A stretch of DNA of 20,486 nt from DATDOO01 sp035293245 (GTDB lineage Bacteria > Pseudomonadota > Gammaproteobacteria > Methylococcales > Methylococcaceae), in the NCBI GenBank assembly GCA_035293245.1, contig DATDOO010000346.1, forward strand, positions 1-20,486, written 5' to 3'. A program made the position numbers and the translations under genes. Below, piece after piece: positions 1 through 6,564 of the stretch (position 1 is the first letter of the stretch; each line of letters opens with the position of its first letter). The notes beneath the pieces are model-generated. The model ran no database searches. It saw only the letters and a list, made by a program, of their open reading frames with translations, and was not told the DNA's origin.

Positions 1-141
1 ATCGGCCTGGGGTTCAACCTGTTCGACAAGCTGTTTTCCCATCTCGCCCTGATTTACGACCTGCACCCCTTCTTCGCGGCGGTTTTCCCCGCCGGCATTT
101 TCTTCGCCGCCGCCTGGCTGGGGTTTCGCCGGATTTTCTAA
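1..141 (+). CDS. lptG: LptG-like LPS export permease, C-terminal end (partial)
   Basis: Frame 1 is open from the first base and stops with TAA at 139-141, giving the last 47 residues of a protein that begins outside the window. The sequence (IGLGFNLFDKLFSHLALIYD, then DLHPFFAAVFPAGIFFAAAWL) is hydrophobic and ends in a short basic tail. It matches what I remember of the last two membrane segments of LptG, which in E. coli have the same layout (N-L-x-L-V-Y, then P-P-x-x-x-A-x-x-P). LptG is an inner-membrane permease subunit that works with LptF and the ATPase LptB to pull lipopolysaccharide out of the inner membrane toward the LptC-A bridge. LptF is a possible alternative, but the Y-D-x-x-P-F-x-A-A-x-x-P pattern favours LptG. 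No downstream partner is co-transcribed without a gap: the next gene starts about 300 bases later. Confidence 0.7.
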   Translation: MGLGFNLFDKLFSHLALIYDLHPFFAAVFPAGIFFAAAWLGFRRIF

Positions 142-190
142 ACGCGCGAAAGCGCAACGGAAAGCCTCGATCTTTCCCTTCTTTCTCAAG

Positions 191-211
191 CCCCGCGCCT
201 TGGGCGCGGGG
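191..211. terminator. strong GC hairpin after lptG, possible terminator
   Basis: A perfect 9-bp stem (CCCCGCGCC pairing with GGCGCGGGG) around a TTG loop lies 50 bases after the lptG stop. It is not followed by a T-run on either strand, so it may be a weak or factor-assisted terminator, or only a stable 3'-end structure. A run of eight T at 325-332 lies further on without a convincing stem. Confidence 0.35.
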
Positions 212-370
212 TTGCCGCAGCCGCGGAAAACTTCCGCCCCCTACCGGCACATGCTGGTCCACGGGGAGGCGCAATAAGCTTCCTGCCTGGCGCCGTTTTT
301 CCCCACCTCCCTAACAGATGCCGCTTTTTTTTCGCGGAAAAGAGGGCGCGTGATTTTTTATCAAATGCAG

Positions 371-399
371 TTGAAAACGATTCGCGTTTGCACTACGAT
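371..399 (+). promoter_or_regulatory. candidate sigma-70 promoter for the small-gene pair
   Basis: TTGAAA at 371-376 and TACGAT at 394-399 are separated by exactly 17 bases, 38 bases before the ATG at 438. Both hexamers keep the most conserved bases of the sigma-70 consensus, and the surrounding DNA is AT-rich compared with the rest of the window. This is pattern matching only. Confidence 0.45.
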
Positions 400-437
400 T
401 TGTACGGGGTCTTTTTTGAATCACCCGGAGAACGGAA

Positions 438-932
438 ATGGCGATGCTGAACCACGTATACGAACTCGATTCCTTCCAGCCGCTGGACAAGCTGTTGACC
501 ACGGTGAGCCGCCTCATGACTCACTATGCCCGCTCGCCCGACGAACGGCTGGCGACGAGCATTTCCCTCTGTTTCGAGCGGCTTGCCGCCGTCGCGGCGC
601 CAGACTGGCCGCTGCTCGGTAGCGCCGGAAGCCATTTGTCCGAAGCGTGGCGCGCGCTTTCCCAACGCACGGCATCCATTGCGCCGGCGGATGCGCCCGA
701 CGGTTGCCACCAGACCACCCTGGCGCAGGGCGAACATTGCCGGCTCGCGTGCTGCACGGAATGCGGCGCGATCGTCGCGCATTTCGGCCCGTTCCGCCTG
801 CGCTTGCCCCAGACGATGTTTTTTTCGGTTTGCGAAACGTTTTTGCTGGCGGAAAAGCGCCTCCGGCTCCACGGCGCCGATCCGACGGTCTTCGAGACCG
901 GGCGGGGCGAGGGGAACAGGGCGGTGCACTGA
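438..932 (+). CDS. unrecognised cysteine-containing protein, 164 aa
   Basis: I do not recognise this family. The start is supported by GGAG about 8 bases upstream of the ATG and by a candidate promoter before it. There is no signal peptide or membrane segment, so the product is probably cytoplasmic. The N-terminal half is mostly helical. The centre holds a Cys/His cluster (C90, H91, H100, C101, C105, C106, C109) that includes a C-T-E-C pair, followed by a hydrophobic stretch with F-G-P-F-R-L-R-L-P and V-C-E-T-F-L-L. The cluster could bind a metal such as zinc, but the spacing fits no family I can name. The stop codon directly touches the start of the next gene, so the two are probably co-translated. 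Codon use looks like that of the neighbouring genes. Confidence 0.65.
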   Translation: MAMLNHVYELDSFQPLDKLLTTVSRLMTHYARSPDERLATSISLCFERLAAVAAPDWPLLGSAGSHLSEAWRALSQRTASIAPADAPDGCHQTTLAQGEHCRLACCTECGAIVAHFGPFRLRLPQTMFFSVCETFLLAEKRLRLHGADPTVFETGRGEGNRAVH

Positions 933-1253
933 ATGGTGCGGAAGGCGGTCGGCGCCGCGACGATGAGCGACCCCGAATGCGGGGCGCCCCATCGGCAGAT
1001 CAAGAGCAAGCTGCTCGATCTGTACGACGAATTGTTCCGGCACAACGGTTACGGCGAGATGCATCTGGAAATCCGCTTCCTTAACCGCGGGCAGAAGGAG
1101 GTCATCATCCGCTGCGGCAAGCAGTACCGCTACATCGTCGATTACCGCAACGCGGAGCGCCGCCGGGCCAGCCTGCCTTACGAGGGCGCGGACCGGCGCG
1201 GGGCAGACGGTGAAAACAAGTCCGATTCCCCGGAGCAGCTTGTCCGGGCGTAA
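933..1253 (+). CDS. unrecognised small basic protein, 106 aa
   Basis: I do not recognise this family. The ATG at 933 follows the preceding TGA with no gap. An in-frame ATG at 963 (M-S-D-P-E-C) is a serious alternative start, because the first ten residues look less conserved than what follows. The likely folded core is residues 20-70: an amphipathic helix (KLLDLYDELFRHNGYGEM), then alternating strands (HLEIRFL, KEVIIRCGKQYRYIVDY), suggesting a compact alpha-beta domain. The tail from about residue 73 is charged and disordered in appearance (ERRRASLPYEGADRRG). No signal peptide or membrane segment is present. Coupling to the upstream gene suggests the two products act together; I cannot assign a function. 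Confidence 0.6.
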   Translation: MVRKAVGAATMSDPECGAPHRQIKSKLLDLYDELFRHNGYGEMHLEIRFLNRGQKEVIIRCGKQYRYIVDYRNAERRRASLPYEGADRRGADGENKSDSPEQLVRA

Positions 1254-1280
1254 ACGACAGGGAGATTTTTTAACGAAGAA

Positions 1281-1415
1281 GTTTCATCGGGGAAGCCCCG
1301 GTGGGTGCGTACTGGCGATGTGGGTTCGGGTGCGATGAGTGAGCCTGCCCGATGCCCAAACGAACGCCATCGCAATCAGGCGCAAGGAGCCCGTGCGGGG
1401 CTTCCCCGATGAAAC
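1281..1415. repeat. 135-bp element bounded by a perfect 20-bp inverted repeat
   Basis: The left arm at 1281-1300 begins GTTTCATCGGGG and is perfectly repeated in inverse at 1396-1415, which ends CCCCGATGAAAC. Each arm also contains its own small palindrome (CGGGG-AAG-CCCCG on the left, CGGGG-CTT-CCCCG on the right). The interior pairs further: GCGATG at 1315-1320 with CATCGC at 1368-1373, and GTTCG with CGAAC nearby. The whole can fold as one long imperfect hairpin or as two REP-like hairpins in inverted order. There is no coding capacity and no clear target-site duplication. It may be a MITE-like or REP/BIME-type element. Confidence 0.7.
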
Positions 1416-1554
1416 CAAAAATTCCGGCGGCGTGGGGCCGCGGACCTATTGCAAATGAAATCCGGCTGTTCCGGCTCCGAGTGGGAGCGTCAACCGCCAC
1501 CATCCAAATTCGATTGAGGTTCATATGTACGACAAAACCTGTTGGGAGTCCGTC

Positions 1555-2622
1555 ATGCAACGTTTCCGCGCGCTGGATACGCAAGCCATCGAAAGTATCC
1601 GCGGCCGGAAAATGCGCGCCAAGGCGCTCAAGCTGAAAGGCAAAGAGGGCGGTTTCACCCTGCTGGAATTGCTGGTGGTGGTGGCCATCCTGGCCATCGT
1701 GGCCGGCACCATGCTGGGCGCCTTGGGCGGCCAGGAAAAACGCGCCGCCAGCGGCGCGGGCGCCAATTCCATCGCCGCCGTGGAAAGCCTGCTCAAGGGT
1801 TATCAGGCTTCGGGGACGGTGTTGAACGACCTGGATTCGCTCGAAAAGATGAGCGCAGCTACAGCGTTACCCGCTACGGTGGATACCACGGCGACCCTGC
1901 TTGGCTCCAGCGTTATCGGGGCAAAACTCGCCAAAAACACAGCCGGCGAAGGCGACAAAATCAAGGCCGTCAGTCTCGATCAGACCTTCGTCGACTCGCT
2001 CTCGGCCGCCGGCATTACCAAGGTGCGCGTACTGGCTGCAGAAGGGGTGGACGACGATGTGGCGACGACCTGCACCGCGCAGGTGGAAGGCGTGGCGCTT
2101 CCTTGCGACCAGAAGATGTCCGAGATCGACATCCCCGGCCGCATGTTCGACAACCCGATTAGCGGCAAGAATCGCGGTCGTGGTTTCTCCCTGCCGCTAC
2201 CCACCTCGGGCGGCGCAGCGCTGCCGGTCTGGAAGAGCGACGCGACTTGCGCTTCGGGTACCGTTACCAACGCAACCACGGAATCCGCGGTTGTCGGCGC
2301 CGCCGACAACACCAAACTCGGCGCCAAAAAGTGCGACGTGTTGGTGGCGCTTGGCTTCGGCAACAACGCGATCATTGGCGCCAGCAGCACACCGCAAATG
2401 AACAGCGCGCCGGCTTACGGCGGCATGCTGGGCAACCAGTACAACCGGTACATCGCGCTGTACAACGTGGGCAAGGGTGTGCACGCAGCGAAATATCCTA
2501 CGGGCGCGGTGGATACGACTTATCTGAAGGCGTCCTCACCCGCCAAGTTGCAAGCCGTAGTCGACACCCGCGGCGACTTCCTCGACGAGGAACTGGCCGA
2601 GGCCAGCGGTCAGAAGCAGTAA
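1555..2622 (+). CDS. type IV pilin-like / pseudopilin protein (long form)
   Basis: The hallmark is GGFTLLELLVVVAILAIVAG: a prepilin peptidase site (G|F) with Glu at mature position 5, followed by a hydrophobic helix. The leader is basic. Three starts are possible. ATG 1525 has GAGG 5 bases upstream; ATG 1555 has GGGAG 6 bases upstream and is chosen here; ATG 1612 gives an ideal 14-residue leader but a poor ribosome site. The mature protein is about 322 residues, far longer than a GspG major pseudopilin (about 140). The C-terminal part is Ala/Gly/Ser/Thr-rich with four cysteines that could form two disulfides in the periplasm. It lies upstream of two more pseudopilins and the assembly genes, so it probably forms or caps the pseudopilus. 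I cannot say whether it is the major subunit or a minor tip subunit. Confidence 0.85.
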   Translation: MQRFRALDTQAIESIRGRKMRAKALKLKGKEGGFTLLELLVVVAILAIVAGTMLGALGGQEKRAASGAGANSIAAVESLLKGYQASGTVLNDLDSLEKMSAATALPATVDTTATLLGSSVIGAKLAKNTAGEGDKIKAVSLDQTFVDSLSAAGITKVRVLAAEGVDDDVATTCTAQVEGVALPCDQKMSEIDIPGRMFDNPISGKNRGRGFSLPLPTSGGAALPVWKSDATCASGTVTNATTESAVVGAADNTKLGAKKCDVLVALGFGNNAIIGASSTPQMNSAPAYGGMLGNQYNRYIALYNVGKGVHAAKYPTGAVDTTYLKASSPAKLQAVVDTRGDFLDEELAEASGQKQ

Positions 2623-2702
2623 CTAACCTAACCATTTAGGGTTCATGGATGGTTTCGGAGCAGGGACGCTCCATCCCTTATCAAGATTTTTCAGGTTTTC
2701 TC

Positions 2703-3236
2703 ATGACGCCACGACACCGCGCCGCGCTTTGCTGCGCCGCTTTCGCCGCCCTGTTCGCCGCGCCGTCGTCCGGGCACGAGGAAGCCGCCGAATTCACGCC
2801 CGCGAGCATCGAGCAATTGCAGGCGCCGTCCGTCGCCCTGGGCGAGAAGGACGTGGAAATCGTGCTGCGCAAGGTGGCTCTGGACGCCGAGGTCGCCGCT
2901 GCTCCAAGGCCGCGCCGCGCCCAGTACCTCACCACGGTGCTCCAGGATATGGGCGCGAACCCGGTGCCCCAGGTTTCTCAGGGTATGGCCGTCCTCTCTT
3001 CGAGCGGCAAGGCGTTCGACGTTTATCTGGATGACTCCGTCGCCGAGCGCGCCGGCAAGGAATTGCATCTGGGCGACCGGGTGAGGCTTTACGGTTACCA
3101 CGTCTACAACTCGCCCAAACACGGTCCCGGCGTTCTGGTGAGCGGTTTCGAGACGCGGTCGCGTTTCGACGAATTAAAAGAGCGGATGGGCCGGTGGTAC
3201 GACGGATTGCGTTCCGCTCCGCGTAGAGCGCACTAG
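2703..3236 (+). CDS. small exported protein, OB-fold-like, unknown function
   Basis: The frame is open from ATG 2649, but ATG 2703 is preferred because it begins directly with a signal peptide: M-T-P-R-H-R, an alanine-rich hydrophobic core, and a likely cleavage after APSSG before HEEAAEF. The product is about 177 residues, periplasmic or exported. The mature part has a helix region (AAAPRPRRAQYLTTVLQDMG) and then beta-strand-like blocks with a K-E-L-H-L-G-D-R-V-R-L-Y-G-Y-H-V-Y segment. That type of segment (a G-D-x-V-x-L strand followed by an aromatic strand) is common in OB-fold proteins, so an OB-like fold is a guess. No catalytic motif is evident. It sits between a pseudopilin and the multicopper oxidase, 80 bases after the former, and is followed by an intrinsic terminator. 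Confidence 0.7.
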   Translation: MTPRHRAALCCAAFAALFAAPSSGHEEAAEFTPASIEQLQAPSVALGEKDVEIVLRKVALDAEVAAAPRPRRAQYLTTVLQDMGANPVPQVSQGMAVLSSSGKAFDVYLDDSVAERAGKELHLGDRVRLYGYHVYNSPKHGPGVLVSGFETRSRFDELKERMGRWYDGLRSAPRRAH

Positions 3237-3580
3237 GCGATAGCCATATTGCGCCCAACGGCATGAAGGAAAGATTTCCCACCCGGCGCGGCGGGTGGCG
3301 AGAGCAGGAAAACCGGCTTTGGGTGGATTCAGTCCCCATCCGCCCCGGAGCACGGATGCGCCGCGCCCCGCGCCGGGATGTCGTCTCTCTCCTTGAATTG
3401 CCCGGCGAGTTGGGACTTGAAAGGCGGACGAAGTGAATCGTCCGCCTCTTTTTAACGGTCGGAACCGGGCAGGGGACTACTGACGAAGTTCCAGGAGACG
3501 TTGAAGCAAATGAGTGTGTTCTCTTCGTTTCCGAAAGCGGAAAGCGGTTGTAACTGTGATTTGTTCAAAGGTGACTTGTT
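3237..3580. other. 344-base spacer before the multicopper oxidase
   Basis: The spacer contains two GC-rich potential hairpins (CCACCCG with CGGGTGG near 3280-3300; GGTGGAT with ATCCGCC near 3321-3344), then the intrinsic terminator, then about 125 bases leading to the oxidase gene. A 57-codon open frame (3263-3436) has no ribosome binding site and an arginine-rich product; I do not call it. I see no known riboswitch class. The last 60 bases contain AAGGTGA before the oxidase ATG and are AT-richer, so a promoter there is plausible, but no good hexamer pair stands out. Confidence 0.45.
3422..3454 (+). terminator. intrinsic terminator
   Basis: A perfect 10-bp stem (AGGCGGACGA pairing with TCGTCCGCCT) with a 6-base loop is followed directly by CTTTTTAA. 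This is a textbook Rho-independent terminator on the plus strand. It separates the first pseudopilin and the small exported protein from the oxidase and secretion genes, so the cluster has at least two transcription units unless read-through is regulated. Confidence 0.88.
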
Positions 3581-4561
3581 ATGCGAAGCGTATGTTCTTT
3601 TTCCAGGTTTGTTCTTCTGGCGGTATTCGCCACATTGCTGTTTTCCTCGCCGGCGCGCGCGGCGGTCCGGGAATACTGGGTCAAGGCCGAAAAGGTCGAT
3701 TGGAGCTACGCCCTCAGCGACGAAAACCTCATCAAGCCGGAAGACGGGCTGGGGGTGTGGGGGCAAACACGGACTTACGCCAAATACCGCTATGTCGGCT
3801 ACGCGGCGAATTGGGGGGAGCGACTGCCCGAGCCGGAGTGGCAGGGCATCCTCGGGCCGCAGTTTCGCGCCGTGGTGGGCGATACACTCAAGGTTCATTT
3901 CAGGAACGCTACCGACCGCCCGCTCTCCATCCATCCGCACGGCGTCCGGTATGACAAGGCCAACGAAGGCGCTGACGGCGACGGCGCGGGGGCAGGCGTG
4001 CCGCCGGGCGGCGAATTCACCTACGTCTGGGACGTGGACAAGGCGGCCGGGCCGGGCCCCAACGATCCGTCGTCGGTCGTCTGGCTGTACCACTCCCACG
4101 TCATGGCGGAGGAGGAAATCAACCTGGGTCTCGTGGGTACCCTGGTCGTTACCCGCCGCGGCATGGCCCGCTCGCCGTCCGATCCGAGACCGAGGGACGT
4201 GGAGCAGGAATTCACCGCGCTGTTTTTGATCTTCAACGAGGAAAACGACGAAGAGCCGGGACTCAAGCATGCCATCAACGGCCGCATTTTCGGCCATCTC
4301 GGCGGCTATGAAACCCGGCTCGGCGAGCCCGTGCGCTGGCACCTCGTCGCCCTGGGCAACGAGGTGGACAACCACACCGTGCACTGGCACGGACAGACGG
4401 TGCTTGATCATGGGCGGCGGACCGACGTGGTGGAGGTCCTGCCGGCCAGCATGAAGACGGTGGACATGGTTCCCCGCGCGGAGGGCGACTGGCTGCTGCA
4501 CTGCCATGTCAACGACCACATGATGGCGGGCATGTCCACCCGCTGGCACGTGGGGCATTGA
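3581..4561 (+). CDS. secreted two-domain multicopper oxidase (laccase-like)
   Basis: A 326-residue exported copper oxidase. It begins with a signal peptide (basic start, hydrophobic core, cleavage after SSPARA). All four copper-binding motifs are present: H118-x-H120 (IHPHG) and H171-x-H173 (WLYHSHV) in domain 1; H265-x-x-H268-x-H270 (HTVHWHG) and H307-C308-H309-x3-H313-x4-M318 near the C-terminus. The type 1 copper site (Cys308, His313, Met318, presumably with His265) is only in domain 2. The domain 1 site lacks the Cys, as in 'type B' two-domain oxidases, which assemble as trimers with trinuclear copper at subunit interfaces. Usual laccases have three domains and about 500 residues. Such enzymes couple one-electron oxidation of phenols or metal ions to oxygen reduction; the substrate is not known. 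AAGGTGA lies upstream of the ATG. The gene lies between pseudopilin genes, which suggests it is cargo of this system. Confidence 0.88.
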   Translation: MRSVCSFSRFVLLAVFATLLFSSPARAAVREYWVKAEKVDWSYALSDENLIKPEDGLGVWGQTRTYAKYRYVGYAANWGERLPEPEWQGILGPQFRAVVGDTLKVHFRNATDRPLSIHPHGVRYDKANEGADGDGAGAGVPPGGEFTYVWDVDKAAGPGPNDPSSVVWLYHSHVMAEEEINLGLVGTLVVTRRGMARSPSDPRPRDVEQEFTALFLIFNEENDEEPGLKHAINGRIFGHLGGYETRLGEPVRWHLVALGNEVDNHTVHWHGQTVLDHGRRTDVVEVLPASMKTVDMVPRAEGDWLLHCHVNDHMMAGMSTRWHVGH

Positions 4562-4593
4562 GTGTCCGAAATCCCCGGCAGTCGGCAGGTTCC

Positions 4594-5322
4594 ATGAGAA
4601 GCCTGGACGGAAAGGCATCCGGCTTCACGCTGCTGGAGCTCATGGTCGTGGTGGCGATTCTGGCCATCGTGGCGGGCGTCGCCGTGATGTCGTTGAGCGA
4701 TACCGAGGAAACGGCGAAGGGGCAGGTTTCCTTGCATGAGGTACAGCAATTGAAGGCGGCGCTTCTGCAATTTAGGCGGGATATGGGGCATTTCCCGGGA
4801 CAAGGGCCGTTTGCGCGCGTGGCGGACGGAGGCCAGGTGCCGAACGCTGTCGATGCCGCCTGGTTCCAATCGCCGGCCAACGCTTGGCAGCTTTGGGACG
4901 AGCCTTGTAAAGCGGTCGAAGATCCCTGCACCGGCGCCAACCGGATCATGCCCTGGAACATCGACAGCGGGCGCGGTTGGCGCGGGCCTTATTTGTCGCG
5001 CGCGGGGGAAGGTTATGTGGATGTGGGGGGCGACTTGAACCCGGACGGTTCGGGCAGCCCCTTGACGGGAACTCTGGTGGAGAACGTCCCGGCCATTGCC
5101 GATCCCTTCGACGCCAGGCCGGCAGGCACGGTGTTCCAATGGCATATCCAGCCGGACGACGAACGCTACGAGCGCCACGGACGACCCTATTTTCTATTCG
5201 ACTTGGACAACGGCAATGCGCGCATCGTCGGTTTGGGAGTCAATGGCCGCTATGAGGGTGTCAATGGCACTGACGAATGCGCCCCTAACGGCGACGACTT
5301 GGTCGTGTGCCTGTTGCGATGA
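4594..5322 (+). CDS. GspG-like pseudopilin
   Basis: The prepilin site is clear: a ten-residue leader M-R-S-L-D-G-K-A-S-G, then FTLLELMVVVAILAIVAGVA with Glu at mature position 5. ATG 4594, preceded by CAGG, is preferred over an in-frame TTG at 4558 that would overlap the oxidase stop and give a 22-residue leader. The product is about 242 residues. The post-helix segment (VSLHEVQQLKAALLQFRRDMGHFPGQ) follows the GspG pattern of a long alpha helix leading to a G-x-F-P turn, and WRGPYLSRAG matches the W-x-G-P-Y-L block of major pseudopilins. It also has D-L-N-P-D-G-S-G-S, an EF-hand-like acidic loop that may bind calcium. The gene starts 32 bases after the oxidase stop, and the next pseudopilin gene overlaps its stop. 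It is likely a structural pseudopilus subunit processed by a prepilin peptidase encoded elsewhere. Confidence 0.88.
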   Translation: MRSLDGKASGFTLLELMVVVAILAIVAGVAVMSLSDTEETAKGQVSLHEVQQLKAALLQFRRDMGHFPGQGPFARVADGGQVPNAVDAAWFQSPANAWQLWDEPCKAVEDPCTGANRIMPWNIDSGRGWRGPYLSRAGEGYVDVGGDLNPDGSGSPLTGTLVENVPAIADPFDARPAGTVFQWHIQPDDERYERHGRPYFLFDLDNGNARIVGLGVNGRYEGVNGTDECAPNGDDLVVCLLR

Positions 5323-6374
5323 AGAGGCTTCCTGTTTTGACGGCGTGTGCGGCGCAGGGGGGATTCACCCTCCTGGAGCTGTTGCTGGTGGTCGCCATTT
5401 TGTCGTCGCTGGCTTTGGCAGCGACTACTTTTGTGGATAACGCGGACGATCAGGAGCGCTTCGAGGGGACGCGGGAGAGGCTGGAGCAGATTCGGTTCGC
5501 CACTATCGGCGACGGCGGACGGACGGCGAACGGCCAGCCTGAACTGCGCGGTTTTGTGGCGGATATGGGCAGATTGCCGGGCGATCTGAAAGAACTGATC
5601 GAGCACCCTTTGGACTGCAATCGGGATGGAACCGACGAGGCCGACGGCAACGGCAACGGATTGCCCGACGATTGTGAGTGGCGACTGGATGCGGTGACAG
5701 GGCTTTGGGTAGGCTGGCATGGCCCTTACCTTGGAGTTCTGGCGGACTCCAGCGGCGTGCGCGCCTATCGGGATAGCTGGGGAAATGGCGGTGCGGCGCC
5801 GAACTACGGCTGGAAATTCGAACCAACGGATCGCGACGCCAGCACCCCGCCGAATGATTTCGACAATACCTTGCAAGTGCAAAGTTATGGGTCGGATGGA
5901 AGCACGGCCAATGCGGATCCAGGCCCTTACGACGAGGAATATCCATCCGTCGGCAAGCTGGTGGAGTTGTACGACCATCAGGTGAATGTCAAAGGCTGGA
6001 GCATCACCGTCAGTTTCTTCAACCCAAGCCCGCCCGAGGGCGCTACCACTGCTCAGATTCCGACTTCACCTATTCCGCTGTATTTGCGTCTGTGCTATCC
6101 GACCGATGGAGCTATAACTGCGGCAAGTCCTCGCGCAGACGCTACGTTAAATCCGGTGAACGACGGGGATACCACCACCGTAACCTTTACTTTTCCACCG
6201 GGAACCGATGCCTACGTTCCCATCGGCGTGCGGTCGTTGCGAGTCTTTGACAACGTCAGTAGTGATTGCGCAATAGCGACAAACTACGGGGCGGCGAATC
6301 AGCGCCTTCTCGTGGCGCTCGTTCCCCGTGCGCATTTGCCGGTGAGCGTCAATCAAGCGTGGAGATTGGAGTGA
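5319..6374 (+). CDS. pseudopilin with acidic calcium-type loop
   Basis: The ATG at 5319 overlaps the preceding TGA as ATGA, so translation is coupled; an in-frame GTG at 5307 is less likely. The product is 351 residues. The leader M-K-R-L-P-V-L-T-A-C-A-A-Q-G-G ends at G|FTLLELLLVVAILSSLALA, with Glu at mature position 5. Around residues 99-119 lies a dense acidic block, D-C-N-R-D-G-T-D-E-A-D-G-N-G-N-G-L-P-D-D-C, bracketed by two cysteines and resembling EF-hand, dockerin or thrombospondin type 3 calcium loops. A G-W-H-G-P-Y-L block follows, as in the upstream pseudopilin. The C-terminal third is Thr/Pro-rich and beta-like. It is longer than usual GspG or GspH proteins and could be a minor subunit that caps the pseudopilus or contacts cargo. 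The exact class is unclear. Confidence 0.85.
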   Translation: MKRLPVLTACAAQGGFTLLELLLVVAILSSLALAATTFVDNADDQERFEGTRERLEQIRFATIGDGGRTANGQPELRGFVADMGRLPGDLKELIEHPLDCNRDGTDEADGNGNGLPDDCEWRLDAVTGLWVGWHGPYLGVLADSSGVRAYRDSWGNGGAAPNYGWKFEPTDRDASTPPNDFDNTLQVQSYGSDGSTANADPGPYDEEYPSVGKLVELYDHQVNVKGWSITVSFFNPSPPEGATTAQIPTSPIPLYLRLCYPTDGAITAASPRADATLNPVNDGDTTTVTFTFPPGTDAYVPIGVRSLRVFDNVSSDCAIATNYGAANQRLLVALVPRAHLPVSVNQAWRLE

Positions 6375-6398
6375 AATTGAGTCATGTGGTCAGCGTAG

Positions 6399-6427
6399 GG
6401 CGGAATAGCGTCCTCGCGTATTCCGCC
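6399..6427. repeat. REP-like hairpin
   Basis: GGCGGAATA at 6399-6407 pairs with TATTCCGCC at 6419-6427. GCG and CGC extend the stem around a TCCT loop, with one bulged G. The flanks read GTAGG on the left and GTAGG on the right. This is the type of short palindrome seen scattered between genes in many proteobacteria. Its loop region GCGTCCTCGC is identical to that of the repeat at 10753-10762. Confidence 0.7.
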
Positions 6428-6433
6428 GTAGGG

Positions 6434-6558
6434 GGTTGGACCCATCCGGTGCAATTCACTCCGGGCTTTCCTGCCCGGCACCCTCCGGGTCAATGCAAAT
6501 TCGCTCCCGGCGAATTTGTCGGCTATCGCCTATTGCACCCGCGGGTTAACCGGACCAA
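6434..6558. repeat. structured spacer with nested inverted repeats
   Basis: Between the third pseudopilin and the PilM-like gene, GGTGCAAT near 6448 is repeated in inverse as ATTGCACC near 6533, with partial outer matches TTGGACC and GGACCAA. Inside are two local hairpins, CCGGGC-TTTCCT-GCCCGG and ATTCGC-TCCCG-GCGAAT, and an imperfect direct repeat (TGCAATTCACTCC and TGCAAATTCGCTCC). It may be a small non-autonomous mobile or REP-type unit. No gene is supported here. Confidence 0.4.
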
Positions 6559-6564
6559 TCCGCG

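Larger units (their letters stand above)
142..437. other. intergenic spacer between lptG and the small-gene pair
   Basis: No gene is supported here. The spacer holds a GCGC-GAAA-GCGC mini-hairpin just after the lptG stop, the 9-bp stem described separately, an AT-rich stretch with a T-run at 325-332, and a candidate promoter at 371-399. Reading frames on the minus strand through this region look like shadows: they are arginine-rich and have no credible ribosome binding site. Confidence 0.5.

Noticed and set aside
3237..3421. Riboswitch upstream of the multicopper oxidase
   Set aside because: There are GC-rich helices before a terminator, which invites the idea, but no consensus of a known class (such as the B12 box) is present and the terminator is 127 bases upstream of the oxidase start.
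3263..3436. 57-codon open frame starting M-K-E-R-F-P ahead of the oxidase
   Set aside because: No ribosome binding site, arginine-rich composition expected from GC-rich noncoding DNA, and its end lies inside the terminator hairpin. Not called, though a short leader peptide cannot be fully excluded.
4558..4593. TTG start for the GspG-like pseudopilin
   Set aside because: ATG 4594 gives a compact ten-residue basic leader typical of prepilins. The TTG version would overlap the oxidase stop and has no better ribosome site.
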